Below, in pieces: positions 1-10,161 of a stretch of DNA of 64,000 nt. This stretch comes from Bactericera cockerelli. Taxonomy: Eukaryota; Arthropoda; Insecta; Hemiptera; Triozidae. Under the pieces are notes generated by a model. The model made no database searches and was not told the DNA's origin. It saw nothing but the letters and a program-made list of their open reading frames with translations. The stretch is from contig CM044960.1 in the NCBI GenBank assembly GCA_024516035.1, positions 13,290,818 to 13,354,817 on the forward strand, read 5' to 3'. The translations under genes were made by a program, and so were the position numbers. How positions within the stretch are numbered: the first letter of the stretch is position 1; each line of letters starts with the position of its first letter.

Positions 1-2171
1 CAACAAGACGTCGATGGAAAACTTAGGTGTATTGGTAGAAAGCCAAAATTACAAATTCAAAGTTTACAATATACACCAAAAACCAAATAAAAATATACTA
101 TACCCTAAACTAAAGAACCACAACACACTGACCCTCGTAGCTGGGGATTTTAACAGCAAATATACGACTTGGAATGGATACATTGAAAATCCAAATGGCA
201 GAAAACTTATGAGACATTGTAACCAACACAGCTACACACTTATAACACCGACCATTCCAACACACATACCAGACAACAACCTCCAACAACCATCCATAAT
301 CGACTTTTTTGCTGTCAAAAACACAACCATATCGCTCCAAGCCACAACCATACCCAACCTCAGCGCCGACCACAACCCAATACTAATTAATCTAGACAAA
401 ACTATACAATTTACTAAATGTCTACTCTAAAGCGATATAATCATGAACTACGAGGCCTCCCCGCACTATGTGATGGCTGTGGAGATGAGATGAATGTCAC
501 ACAGGTAAGACAGCAATCACATTGTAAATGCTGACGCTCAGACTTACTCTTCCCAATATCAAAACGCCATGCAGATGAAAAACACAGCAAGTACAATAGA
601 GCTACTATGGATCTTAAAGGATCATTTACCCCCGAAAGACAATTACATTGATAACGAAAAAAAAAACTCGGCAATAAGGAAAATACTCTCTGGAAAAACT
701 TAAACAAATTTGACATAAAGAGACTACATATACAAAAACTAAAAGTACAAAACAAAGAAATCACTGATGATGCGGATATAGCAGAAACACTAGCCACAAA
801 CTTTGAAAACATTTACAGAGGAAACGACGACGAACTGGAAGAACATGTGACTGTCAGACTAACAAGGCTAAGACTTGAGACACCACCTGAAAACGAAAAA
901 TTGAATACACTTACATAGACAAACTAAAAGTACTAATAAAGACATTAAAAAACAAAAAAGCACCAGAAGAGGAAGGAATACAAGGAGTGGTAATCAAACA
1001 ACTACCAGGCAACTTAGAGAAATACTAGTAGACATTTGTAATCCATCACTTCTTCACTCTTACTTCCCCAACAACTAGAAAAATGCCAAGATCATACCAA
1101 TCCACAAACCCAACAAACACTGAATAGAACCCAACAGCTACCGACCTATAAGTCTTCTAACAACATTAAGTAAACTGTTCGAAATAATAATACTAAAAAG
1201 AATAGAAGCCACTAACATCAAACTGACACAAGACGAACAGTGCGGATTTAAAAAAAAAACACCACTCGACCGTACACCAACTATGCAGAATCACACAGGA
1301 CGTAGCAAAAAACAAGATAACTATGATGATAATATTAGACATTGAAAAGGCATTTGACAAATTATGGAAAGACGGACTGACATAAAGGTTACTTAACCTT
1401 AGACTACCTATACGACTGACAAAACTTATACATCACTATATACAACATAGGACTTTTCAGGTAAGCTACAAGAACTGCTTATCAAACAAGCATGAAGCCA
1501 TAGCAAGGGTAATACAAGGCAGCTTGCTTGGACCTCTGCTATTCAACACTTACATCTCCGACATGCCACCCACAAAATACCTGAAAAGAACCCTATTTGC
1601 AGATGATACGGCATACTACACGACATGAAACCTCTCTAAAAAGGAGGTAAGACTAATACAAACGGACTTAGACACACTGACAGAATATTACAAAAAGTGG
1701 AAGATCAAAATTAATACTAACAAAACTGAAGGAATAATATTTCACTACGGCTCTGACAAACGAATACAAAAACAAAAATATAATAACACGAACATAGAGT
1801 GGAAGACACAGGTCAAATATTTAGGGACAATACTGGACCAAAGACTGACATGGCTGCAAAACACAAAATATATGAAGAACAAAGCAAACATTGGACTAAA
1901 AAACCATACAGACTAATCAGTCCAAACTAAACACTAACCTGAGAGTACAAGTACATACAAACAGAATAGAGTAAGCTGAACATTGTCTAGCAATCGACTC
2001 GGTGATCTATTTGAAAATGTTGATCACAATTATTTATAACGTAAAAAAACAATGAAACACATTGTAGACCGTTGGAAGTGCTGGATAAATTCTGATATAG
2101 ATAGGGACCAGTCTAAATGTATACATGTAAAATTATATTTGAAATAAAGAAATTGAATTAAAAAAAAAACA
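1..2171 (+). mobile_element. Degenerate jockey-like non-LTR retrotransposon, copy 1
   Basis: The window opens inside this element, at a point matching about 370 bp into the better copy at 6691-9944. An endonuclease fragment is followed by reverse-transcriptase remnants, including a FADDTAYY-like core near 1599, and the 3' end matches the second copy (gaaattgaatt followed by an A run). It carries many stops and frameshifts. Bases about 430-560 have no counterpart in copy 2, and the matching stretch of copy 2 is missing here, so it has an internal deletion with filler. It ends inside a U3 snoRNA sequence, in the same orientation. Its 5' end lies outside the window. Confidence 0.88.
14..1910 (+). 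pseudogene. Broken endonuclease/reverse transcriptase ORF of copy 1
   Basis: The first 138 codons (14-430) are still open. They encode the C-terminal half of an apurinic-type endonuclease domain, with the GDFNS motif and the SADHNP motif near the end that mark this fold in non-LTR elements. Beyond 430 the frame is lost. Reverse-transcriptase blocks (an [13 protein letters not shown] block near 1340 and a FADD catalytic box near 1599) can be followed only by switching frames. It cannot make an active enzyme. Confidence 0.85.
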
Positions 2172-2175
2172 TTTT

Positions 2176-2286
2176 TTTTACAGTTTCCAACCCCTCAGTC
2201 ACGATAATGAGACTCTCTCGTTCACCTGAGCGTGAGGCTATGCGATCCGATCTTGTTCAAGATCAGGTCGCACCTCGATGATCGCG
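2176..2286 (+). pseudogene. U3 snoRNA fragment
   Basis: This matches U3 nucleotides 53-163 of the copy at 3369. It lacks the 5' domain with boxes A' and A and the 3' end with box D. The box C' core is mutated (gataatgaga instead of gatgatgaga), and a second substitution lies just after box B (gaggctatg instead of gaggctgtg). A retrotransposon ends immediately upstream, so there is no promoter. It is not functional. Confidence 0.9.
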
Positions 2287-3303
2287 TATACGTACAAAAT
2301 TGAATATGATAACTTTATTGAACAATGAAAAATGTTTTCAACTATTTATAAAATATAACAAAAAAAATGCCTTCCAAGTCTGAGGAACGAGGAGGCACTG
2401 TGCTCATCACAGCTGCTGCATTTCCTCTCTGCATACACAGAGAAATCCTCTGTTTCAAAAAGGAGGCTGACCTTTTCTCTCCTGATGACTCATACAGTCT
2501 TATGCCAACATCCTTTACGAATTCTTTGGCTTCTTGACACCAAGGCCCCATTGTTTCGAAATGCGAGTGGCACAAAGAAATAATCCCGAGAAATGCACTG
2601 GTATTTGGATTTTTTCTTCTCAAAAAATTATGTTCAAATACTAAGTAATAAATCGTATTGTCTTTTTCAACGTACCCACCTAGTTGTTTTATGCCAAAAA
2701 TGTTCCTAGTAATGAATGCATCCCTAAATCTGTGCCGTCATTGAAATGACTTTGTCTTCACACCTGCTGGTATTCTACACTTGAGAACGTTCCGGACGGC
2801 TGTGTATTTTTTTCACACGATATAATAAAATATAATGCCCGGTAGACGGGTGTATATTGACGGGTCTAGCCCTATTCACATTTTCAAATAATGTAACAGA
2901 TAAAATTGATGCTGAAGTACAAATATGACAAAATATTGAAATATAAAAAATACAATGAAATACTTCGGTAGAGAAAAAGATAATCACAGAAACGACAATT
3001 CCAGAATAAGATAATTACAAATTTAAAAACTGGTTATTGGCTTCACGCATCATCCTGTTCAAAGGTAGATGGTAAGAATGATTAGTAACACACTGGTCAA
3101 CTCTAAAGGTCTCTGGCTGTCTCAACCGTCGATGACAGTCAAATGTGATCATTTTCGCCCAGCTAATACGCGTAACCTTTTGAGACTATAGGTGATTGTT
3201 TTTTTCTAACCTGAAATCGAGAACCTGTTTGAGACGAACACCCCCACGGAGCAATAAGAAAAAGAATGACTGGTTCGCGTACGTTCCGCACGTAGAAATT
3301 ATT

Positions 3304-3327
3304 CAAACTTCTCACTTTTATGCATCG
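3304..3327 (+). promoter_or_regulatory. PSE of U3 copy 1
   Basis: The core acttctcacttttatg begins at 3307, 62 bp before the U3 start. The same 12-nt core occurs at matching distance upstream of U1 and of U2 (inverted). This placement fits the proximal sequence element bound by SNAPc in RNA polymerase II snRNA promoters. Identification rests on the shared motif and spacing. Confidence 0.8.
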
Positions 3328-3368
3328 CTCGGTGCGTACATGTGTCTCGGACGAGGCCGGCCCTCCTC

Positions 3369-3575
3369 AAGATCATACTTCACAGGATCATTTCTGTAGT
3401 ATATCTTCAGGTTGACAAACTTTTACAGTTTCCAACCCCTCAGTCACGATGATGAGACTCTCTCGTTCACCTGAGCGTGAGGCTGTGCGATCCGATCTTG
3501 TTCAAGATCAGGTCGCACCTCGATGATCGCGCCCTGACTCTCGAGTTGGGCGGGTGAACGAGATGTCTGAGTGAC
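3369..3575 (+). ncRNA. U3: U3 snoRNA, copy 1
   Basis: U3 is the box C/D snoRNA of the small-subunit processome. It pairs with pre-rRNA and directs the early cleavages that release 18S rRNA in the nucleolus. The 5' end (aagatcatacttcacagg, then atcatttctgtagtat) matches the conserved box A'/A region. Next come box C' (gatgatgaga, 3448-3457), box B (gagcgtgagg, 3473-3482), box C (cgatgatcg, 3521-3529) and box D (gtctgag, 3565-3571). The length of 207 nt is close to animal U3. The start was set by homology, 62 bp downstream of the PSE core. This copy has a private A at 3563 where the other copies have G, two bases before box D. Confidence 0.95.
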
Positions 3576-4150
3576 ACCACCCCTTATCAATCTCTTATGA
3601 ATGACCATGCTGCGAGTTGTGTGCATCGTGCACGAAGGCTTTTGACTGCGCGGTGCCCCGAGTGAGGGGACACTAGAGCCAAACAAGCCCCGTGTCTTGT
3701 CCTGTCCTGTCCATCATTTCAAAATATTATGGCGAAAAAATTACAATGTATTTGCACACAGGTTGACTGTTGGAGAGGTGTCGTGCAGTCGGACTAAACA
3801 CCTGCACACCAGGACGGAAGCCAAACCACATTGGATTCTAGATCGGCGTTCCAATCTGAGTGTCCAGTTGGCTTCCGTTCAAATCTCGAAGCGAGCTGCT
3901 ACACTAGATACAGACATTTTGTTGATCCTCCTCCATCACAATTCAATAGAATTGCAGTGGGGATTATGTTTGTGTGCGTTCCCGGTCACCCTTCTAATCA
4001 ACCACAGTGTTTGAACCGAAAATGAGATTGATGAATCATCAGGATGGTGCGTGATTCGTTCGAACCGATTGCACGAAGGAGGTGCCTCCATTGTTCGCTC
4101 TCTCTCTTGCCATTGGACGATGCATATTGCATAACCATGCAGGACGCGCC

Positions 4151-4183
4151 GTTACGTAACAACTTCTCACTTTCCTTCACTCG
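4151..4183 (+). promoter_or_regulatory. U1 promoter: bZIP-like palindrome plus PSE
   Basis: The PSE core acttctcactttcc begins at 4162, 60 bp before the U1 start. Directly upstream lies the palindrome gttacgtaac (4151-4160), which contains ttacgtaa, a binding site typical of PAR/C/EBP-type bZIP factors. There is no TATA box at -25, consistent with polymerase II snRNA promoters. The palindrome's role is inferred. Confidence 0.72.
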
Positions 4184-4221
4184 CACTTCTCGATGTGCAC
4201 CATTGTGAGATTGCCATCGGC

Positions 4222-4384
4222 ATACTTACCTGGCGTGGAGGCTACCTTGATCAAGAAGGAGGTTCCTCCAGGGTGAGGCCCTTCCATTGCACTTCGGTTG
4301 GGTTGACCCCTGCGAGTATTCCAAATGTGAATACCTCGGGCGCGTAATTTTTGGTAGCGGGGATTGCGTACGCGCACATCCCTA
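4222..4384 (+). ncRNA. U1: U1 snRNA, copy 1
   Basis: U1 is the RNA of the U1 snRNP, which recognises 5' splice sites. The 5' end atacttacctgg carries the acttacct that pairs with the splice site. The attgcac of stem-loop II (the U1A site) follows, and the Sm site aatttttgg precedes a terminal stem formed by gggattgcg and cgcacatccc. At 163 nt it is the usual length (Drosophila U1 is about 164). The start was set by the invariant 5' end. U1 converges with U2, which lies 564 bp downstream on the other strand. Confidence 0.98.
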
Positions 4385-4948
4385 CCTAATCTCACTCCCT
4401 CGTCAATGACACCTACCTGGTCTGCCCGTGTGCCAGAGCTAATATTATTCTCCGCCTCGAGAGGAGAGCGGAGTCAGCCTTGGCGGGACGCGACACGAGG
4501 CGGATTTCATCGGTTGTCAACAGTCAACCGGCGGAATAGAGTCAGTCACAACAGAGTTGGTTGTGTGCATACTGAGCAAAGCTAGTAAGTAGATAATAAA
4601 TTCTTAGGTGTCACGATGTTCGGTGCAGTCCTGTGAATGAGACAGACTTGCACTCTTGATGTAATAAATCTTCATTCCCCTTTCTAGGAGTACAGGGGTG
4701 ATTCGACAATGTCTTGCCGGGCCAGAAGACCTTGGAGCGAGAATCTCTTGTCTATACGTATACCTATAGTAATATTATCCCGTTCTCTTCTTGGGCGATG
4801 CGCATTGAGTCCTGAAGCCTCTCCTGCGTGTGACAGTCAGTGGACCCACGAACGTGTCACGTGTGAAGAAGGAACGGAATTACCAAGGAGCTACTAGAGG
4901 TGTTGTGCTTCCTCCGCAACTCTCGAGGAGTTAGTTTTGTGCAAATTA

Positions 4949-5137
4949 GGTGGGCCGGTCCCGGAGGTACTGCAATACCGGGTCAACCCGCGACAGAGGT
5001 GGAGCAAGCCCCTAGCACTCCGTCAATTTCCAAAAATCAGTTTAATATACTGGCACCTCGATGAGGCGCGTATCAGATATTAAGCTGATAAGAACAGATA
5101 CTACACTTTGATCTTAGCCAAAAGGCCGAGAAGCGAT
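4949..5137 (-). ncRNA. U2: U2 snRNA, copy 1
   Basis: U2 pairs with the intron branch point in the spliceosome. Read on the minus strand, the RNA starts atcgcttctcggcc. It contains the branch-point pairing segment gtgtagtatctg and the Sm site gatttttgg. The 3' stem-loop IV has attgcagtacc, the site bound by U2A'/U2B''. At 189 nt it is close to human U2 (188). The 3' end (ggcccacc) was placed by homology and by loss of pairing beyond it. Confidence 0.98.
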
Positions 5138-5179
5138 AACGGGCGACGGCCCAGGGAGGACGGTTTACACTGAGTGTTG

Positions 5180-5220
5180 ATTATGTAAAAGTGAGAAGTT
5201 GAGTCATCATGATGACGTCA
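5180..5220 (-). promoter_or_regulatory. U2 promoter: PSE plus CRE-like palindrome
   Basis: On the minus strand the PSE core acttctcacttttac begins 62 bp upstream of the U2 start. Just upstream are the dyad gtcatcatgatgac (5203-5216) and the octamer tgacgtca (5213-5220), a perfect CREB/ATF-type site. U1 has a related palindrome in the same relative place. Activator identity is inferred. Confidence 0.72.
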
Positions 5221-5706
5221 TTCGACCATCTCAACCGTTTTTGCTGCGCTGGGCCGAGTTTCGGTGCCAACATCGTAGGTAACATAGAGTTGTTGACCTT
5301 TTCCATAGTCTTACTCGTCTCCTATCTCAAAAGTCTCAAAACCCAATATCCCTTTGATCATTAATTTGCTTCCACACAGAAATACATCTCACATTGAATC
5401 GATCCCCCACTCCGACCAAGAAATTCTCATCAAATAATTTAGAAATGCTGCTGCCCTAACGGAACAACGCCTTGAGTTCCTTAGTTGGGGCTAGGAAAAG
5501 AACTTGTACGACAATGTCTAGCTGGAGAAGAAAGACAGTCATGTAGATCTTCCATAGATATCTGGAGAAAAGTAGGTACAATGTACATGCATGCAGATCA
5601 AGTACATGTAGACCTGGAGAAAACATGTATCTACTACATACTCGTACATAGTATACGTACAAAATTGAATATGATAACTTTATTGAACAATGAAAAATGT
5701 TTTCAA

Positions 5707-6102
5707 CTATTTATAAAATATAACAAAAAAAATACCTTCCAAGTCTGAGGAACGAGGAGGCACTGTGCTCATCACAGCTGCTGCATTTCCTCTCTGCATA
5801 CACAGAGAAATCCTCTGTTTCAAAAAGGAGGCTGACCTTTTCTCTCCTGATGACTCATACAGTCTTATGCCAACATCCTTTACGAATTCTTTGGCTTCTT
5901 GACACCAAGGCCCCATTGTTTCGAAATGCGAGTGGCACAAAGAAATAATCCCGAGAAATGCACTGGTATTTGGATTTTTTCTTCTCAAAAAATTATGTTC
6001 AAATACTAAGTAATAAATCGTATTGTCTTTTTCAACGTACCCACCTAGTTGTTTTATGCCAAAAATGTTCCTAGTAATGAATGCATCCCTAAATCTGTGC
6101 CG
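5707..6102 (-). pseudogene. Decayed coding remnant in the unit spacer
   Basis: A minus-strand frame is open for about 130 codons. It includes a 93-residue segment with motifs such as SASFLKQRISLCMQRGNA, and it resumes upstream of an in-frame stop at 6103-6105. The style recalls C-terminal tails of some arthropod retroelement-associated proteins, but I cannot name the family. The same remnant, with the same stop, recurs in every unit (for example 2342-2623, 12295-12576, 16877-17158, 20244-20525). Its sharing is explained by array homogenisation rather than selection on a protein. There is no promoter or splice evidence. Confidence 0.4.
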
Positions 6103-6671
6103 TCATTGAAATGACTTTGTCTTCACACCTGCTGGTATTCTACACTTGAGAACGTTCCGGACGGCTGTGTATTTTTTTCACACGATATAATAAAATATAA
6201 TGCCCGGTAGACGGGTGTATATTGACGGGTCTAGCCCTATTTACATTTTCAAATAATGTAACAGATAAAATTGATGCTGAAGTACAAATATGACAAAATA
6301 TTGAAATATAAAAAATACAATGAAATACTTCGGTAGAGAAAAAGATAATCACAGAAACGACAATTCCAGAATAAGATAATTACAAATTTAAAAACTGGTT
6401 ATTGGCTTCACGCATCATCCTGTTCAGAGGTAGATGGTAAGAATGATTAGTAACACACTGGTCAACTCTAAAGGTCTCTGGCTGTCTCAACCGTCGATGA
6501 CAGTCAAATGTGATCATTTTCGCCCAGCTAATACGCGTAACCTTTTGAGACTATAGGTGATTGTTTTTTTCTAACCTGAAATCGAGAACCTGTTTGAGAC
6601 GAACACCCCCACGGAGCAATAAGAAAAAGAATGACTGGTTCGCGTACGTTCCGCACGTAGAAATTATTCAA

Positions 6672-6690
6672 ACTTCTCACTTTTATGCAT
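6672..6690 (+). promoter_or_regulatory. Orphaned U3 PSE
   Basis: The U3 promoter core acttctcacttttatgcat is intact, but retrotransposon copy 2 is inserted directly after it. The U3 gene it should drive (9955) is now 3.28 kb away. A transcript starting from this PSE would enter the retrotransposon instead. Confidence 0.75.
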
Positions 6691-6763
6691 GAACAAATTA
6701 AAACAAGCAACTAAACCTCAGGATAAAGTAGCAGCCATGTTTGAACTTATGGCTGATGATTAG
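6691..6763 (+). pseudogene. C-terminal end of retrotransposon ORF1
   Basis: The second frame from the element's left edge is open and ends in AAMFELMADD and a stop (tag, 6761-6763). This is the last 23 codons of an upstream ORF that was otherwise lost by 5' truncation. In related elements ORF1 encodes a nucleic-acid-binding, Gag-like protein. Nothing diagnostic remains here beyond position and frame. Confidence 0.6.
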
Positions 6764-9509
6764 AACAATACAAAGACCCAACATTAAAATCATTACATGG
6801 AACGCACGATCACTAACCAACAAAATTGACGAACTACAAAACTTTCTACAAACACACGACATAGACATAGCATGCATTCAGGAAACAAGATTAAATAAAA
6901 ACCATAAATCATACATCCAAGGTTACAAATGCATACGAAAAGACAAACCTACAGACACGACTCAAACAACCAACCATACTCAAATAACAAAAAGTGGACT
7001 ATGTACATACATTAAAACACAATACAAATACTGTAGACTACCAGACAATCACAACGAGAAGTCAATGGAAAGCCTTGGTGTCATAATAGAAAGTCAAAAT
7101 TACAAACTCAAAATTTACAATATACACCAAAAACCAAACAAAAAAATACTATACCCCGAACTAAACCACTTACTAGACGACAACTACACACTGACCATCG
7201 TAGCTGGAGATTTCAACAGCAAACACATCACTTGGAATGGGACAGCTGAAAACCCAAATGGAAGAAAACTCATGAGACATTCTAATCAACATGGATACAC
7301 ACTCATAACACCGACCATTCCAACACACATACCAGACAATAATCTACAACGACCATCCATAATAGACTTTTTTGCTGTCAAAAATACAACCACATCACTA
7401 CAAGCCACAACCATACCTGACCTCAGCTCCGACCACAACCCAGTACTACTCAACCTCGACAAAACGATACAATTCACTGAAAGACTACACCTAAACTATT
7501 CTAAAGCTAACTGGGAAAGACTGAGGGAAAACTTAGAAGACTATAGACCTACACATGCAACGATACCACTAACAACGGACCAATAGAAACTGAAATTAAA
7601 AACCTTACAAACGCCATTAAAAATGAAATAAACACCTGCATACCAAAGAATACCATTAAAACTGGGACATATGAAATAGACACAAAGACTAAAGAACTTA
7701 TAAAAACCAGAAACAGAGCACGAAAACTATGGCAGGCGACTCGAAACCCCAACCTACGAGCACTGCAAAACAAACTCTCACGACAGATACAATATCGAAT
7801 AAACAAACTGAAAGACAATTACATTGAAAGTGAAATTAAAAAACTGGATACTAAAGACAATACCCTCTGGAAAAACCTAAACAAATTTGAAAAAAAGACC
7901 TTACACATACAAAAAATAAAAGTAGAAGACAGAGAAATTACTGATGACGTGGATATAGCAGAAACTCTGGCCAAAAACTTTGAGCACATCTACAAAGGAA
8001 ACGATGACCTAGGAAACGACGGACTAGAACAACAAGTGACCGACCGACTAACAAGACTAAGACTTGAGACACCACCTGAAAACGAAGAAATCCAATATAC
8101 TAACAAAGACGAACTAAAAATACTAATAAAGACCTTAAAAAACAAGAAAGCACCAGGAGAAGAAGGAATACAGGGCATAGTAATAAAACAACTACCAGAC
8201 AACATACTTGAAATACTAGTTGACATCTACAATTCATCTTTACTTCACTCGTACTACCCCAACTTCTGGAAAAAACGCCAAGATAATACCAGTTCACAAA
8301 CCAAACAAAGACTCAACAGAACCCAACAGCTACCGACCTATAAGCCTTTTACCAACACTAAGCAAACTGTTCGAAAAACTTATACTAAAACGAATAGAAG
8401 ACACTAACATCAAACTGACACAAGACGAACAATGTGGCTTTAAGAAACATCACTCGACAGTACATCAACTCTGCAGAATCACTCAAGACGTAGCCCAAGG
8501 ACTGACACAAAATAAAAAAACTATGATGATATTACTCGACATTGAAAAGGCATTTGACAAAATATGGAAAGACGGACTGACTTACAAACTACTGGACCTA
8601 AAACTACCTATACGACTGACTAAACTCATACAACACTACATGCAACATAGGACTTTTCAGGTAAGCTACAAGAACAGCTTATCCACCAAACATCAAGCCA
8701 TAGCAGGAGTAATCCAAGGCAGCTTGCTAGGACCCCTCCTGTTCAACATCTACATCTCCGACATGCCACCTACAAAATACCTGAAAAGAACCCTATTTGC
8801 AGACGACACAGCTTACTACAGGACAGGAAACCTCTCTAAAAAGGAGATAAGACTAATACAAACGGACCTGGACACAATGACAGACTATTACAAAAAGTGG
8901 AAGATAAAAATTAATACTAACAAAACTGAGGGCATAATATTTCACTACGGCTCTGACAAACGAATACAAAAACCAACATACGATAACAACGACATAGAGT
9001 GGAAGACACAGGTCAAATACTTAGGGACAATACTTGACAAAAGACTGACATGGCTGCAAAACACGAAATACATGAAGAACAAAGCTAATACAGGACTAAA
9101 AAAACTATACAGACTAATAAACCCAAAATCCAAACTAAAGACTAACCTGAAAATACTGCTATACAAAACAATTATTCGACCAACCATTACATACGCAGCA
9201 CCAGCATGGAAACAAGCAGCCGACACACACCACAAAAACCTACAAATCGTACAAAACAGAACACTAAGAACAATACTGGACAGAAAATACCATAAAATAG
9301 ATGACTTACACAAAGAGGCCAAACTCGAAAAACTGAAACAATTTACAGACAGACTTATACTAAACTTCACAGACAAGACCAAGACTAGCAAAAACACATA
9401 CATACAAACATTAGGACAGTACAACCCCATCAAACTAGGACGTAACAAAAAACAATATAACAAGCTACTAATGTTACCAGGAAAAAATCCTTATGTACTA
9501 AAGAATTAG
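6756..9509 (+). pseudogene. Frameshifted ORF2: endonuclease plus reverse transcriptase
   Basis: The likely start is the ATG at 6756, which overlaps the ORF1 stop (atgattag). The N-terminal endonuclease has the IKIITWNARSL block, the IQETRL glutamate, GDFNSKH and SSDHNP. After a frame change near 7575-7586 comes a linker. After a second one near 8275, in a run of A, comes the reverse transcriptase (8220-9509 frame). That frame carries SYRPISLLP, the LDIEKAFDK catalytic aspartate, IQGSLLGPLLFNIYI and FADDTAYY (aspartates at residues 195-196 of that frame). The two frameshifts make it inactive as read. Both could be recent or assembly errors. No RNase H domain follows. Confidence 0.9.
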
Positions 9510-9954
9510 AAAACCTACCAAACAAATAACAGCCAGGCCATACATAAACAATCAAAATAAATAAAGACCTACAAAGTAAACATGATATATAAAACTTACC
9601 TGACAAGTAATTTTGTAAAAACTCAGGGCCCAACCAACAGTTGGCAACGTGGACACACTGAGTGGAGGCTACGTGCGCTCCTACAAGAAGCGCACGACGC
9701 AGCCACACAGTGGGTCCACGCAAACAAACAAATTAGAATAAGCTGAACACTGTCCAGCAGTCGACTCGGTGATCTATTTGAAAATTTTGATCGCAACTAT
9801 TAAATTCGTAAAAAACAATGAAACACCGTGTCAACTGCTGGATAAAATCTTTTAGATAGGGACCAGTCTGTGAATGTATATATGTAAAATAATAATTAAA
9901 ATAAAGAAATTGAATGTTTAAAAAAAAAAAAAAAAAAAAAAAAAGGCCCTCCTC

Positions 9955-10161
9955 AAGATCATACTTCACAGGATCATTTCTGTAGTATATCTTCAGGTTG
10001 ACAAACTTTTACAGTTTCCAACCCCTCAGTCACGATGATGAGACTCTCTCGTTCACCTGAGCGTGAGGCTGTGCGATCCGATCTTGTTCAAGATCAGGTC
10101 GCACCTCGATGATCGCGCCCTGACTCTCGAGTTGGGCGGGTGAACGAGGTGTCTGAGTGAC
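9955..10161 (+). ncRNA. U3: U3 snoRNA, copy 2 (promoter displaced)
   Basis: The RNA body is intact, with all boxes and the consensus G before box D. Only the 10 bp upstream of the start (ggccctcctc) are native. Beyond that is the poly(A) tail of the inserted retrotransposon, and the PSE is 3.28 kb away. It is probably silent unless driven by read-through. Confidence 0.93.

Larger units (their letters stand above)
2176..3368 (+). repeat. Left-edge truncated array unit with a 2.12-kb deletion
   Basis: U3 sequence (2176-2286) is joined directly to spacer sequence that in unit 1 starts at 5652. The segment matching 3532-5651 is therefore missing: the U3 3' end, U1, U2 and the U2 promoter. The rest of the spacer runs on to the U3 gene at 3369. 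It has more private substitutions than inner units, for example near 2365, 2878 and 3062, as expected at an array edge. Confidence 0.9.
6691..9944 (+). mobile_element. Jockey-like non-LTR retrotransposon, copy 2
   Basis: This 3,254-bp element has the tail of ORF1, a whole but frameshifted ORF2 (endonuclease then reverse transcriptase) and a poly(A) tail at 9920-9944. It is 5'-truncated within ORF1. Compared with intact units, 33 bp of target (equivalent to 17861-17893) are missing and there is no target duplication. The insertion therefore made a small target deletion, known for target-primed reverse transcription. It lies between a U3 PSE and its gene, in U3 orientation. Jockey-like placement rests on the endonuclease/RT style, the absence of RNase H and the poly(A) tail. 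Confidence 0.92.
3369..9954 (+). repeat. Array unit 1, interrupted by retrotransposon copy 2
   Basis: It carries U3, U1 and U2 copy 1. The U3-U1 spacer is 2 bp shorter than in other units (gaattgcag near 3950 in place of gaattacgcag). A 3.25-kb retrotransposon (6691-9944) interrupts the end of the unit, just before the next U3. The spacers contain no gene I recognise. Short ORFs over U1, U2 and U3 are overlaps with RNA genes. Confidence 0.93.

Noticed and set aside
4177..4585. ORFs of 62-73 codons on both strands around 4.2-4.9 kb in each unit
   Set aside because: They overlap U1 or its flanks. RNA gene sequence explains their conservation.
5485..5748. 87-codon plus and 68-codon minus ORFs upstream of the decayed remnant
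   Set aside because: Overlapping on opposite strands, low-complexity tail, no motif. Conserved only because the unit is.
3576..6690. Possible U4, U5, U6 or 5S rRNA genes in the unit spacers
   Set aside because: I looked for their invariant segments and for a fourth copy of the PSE core in the unit and found none.
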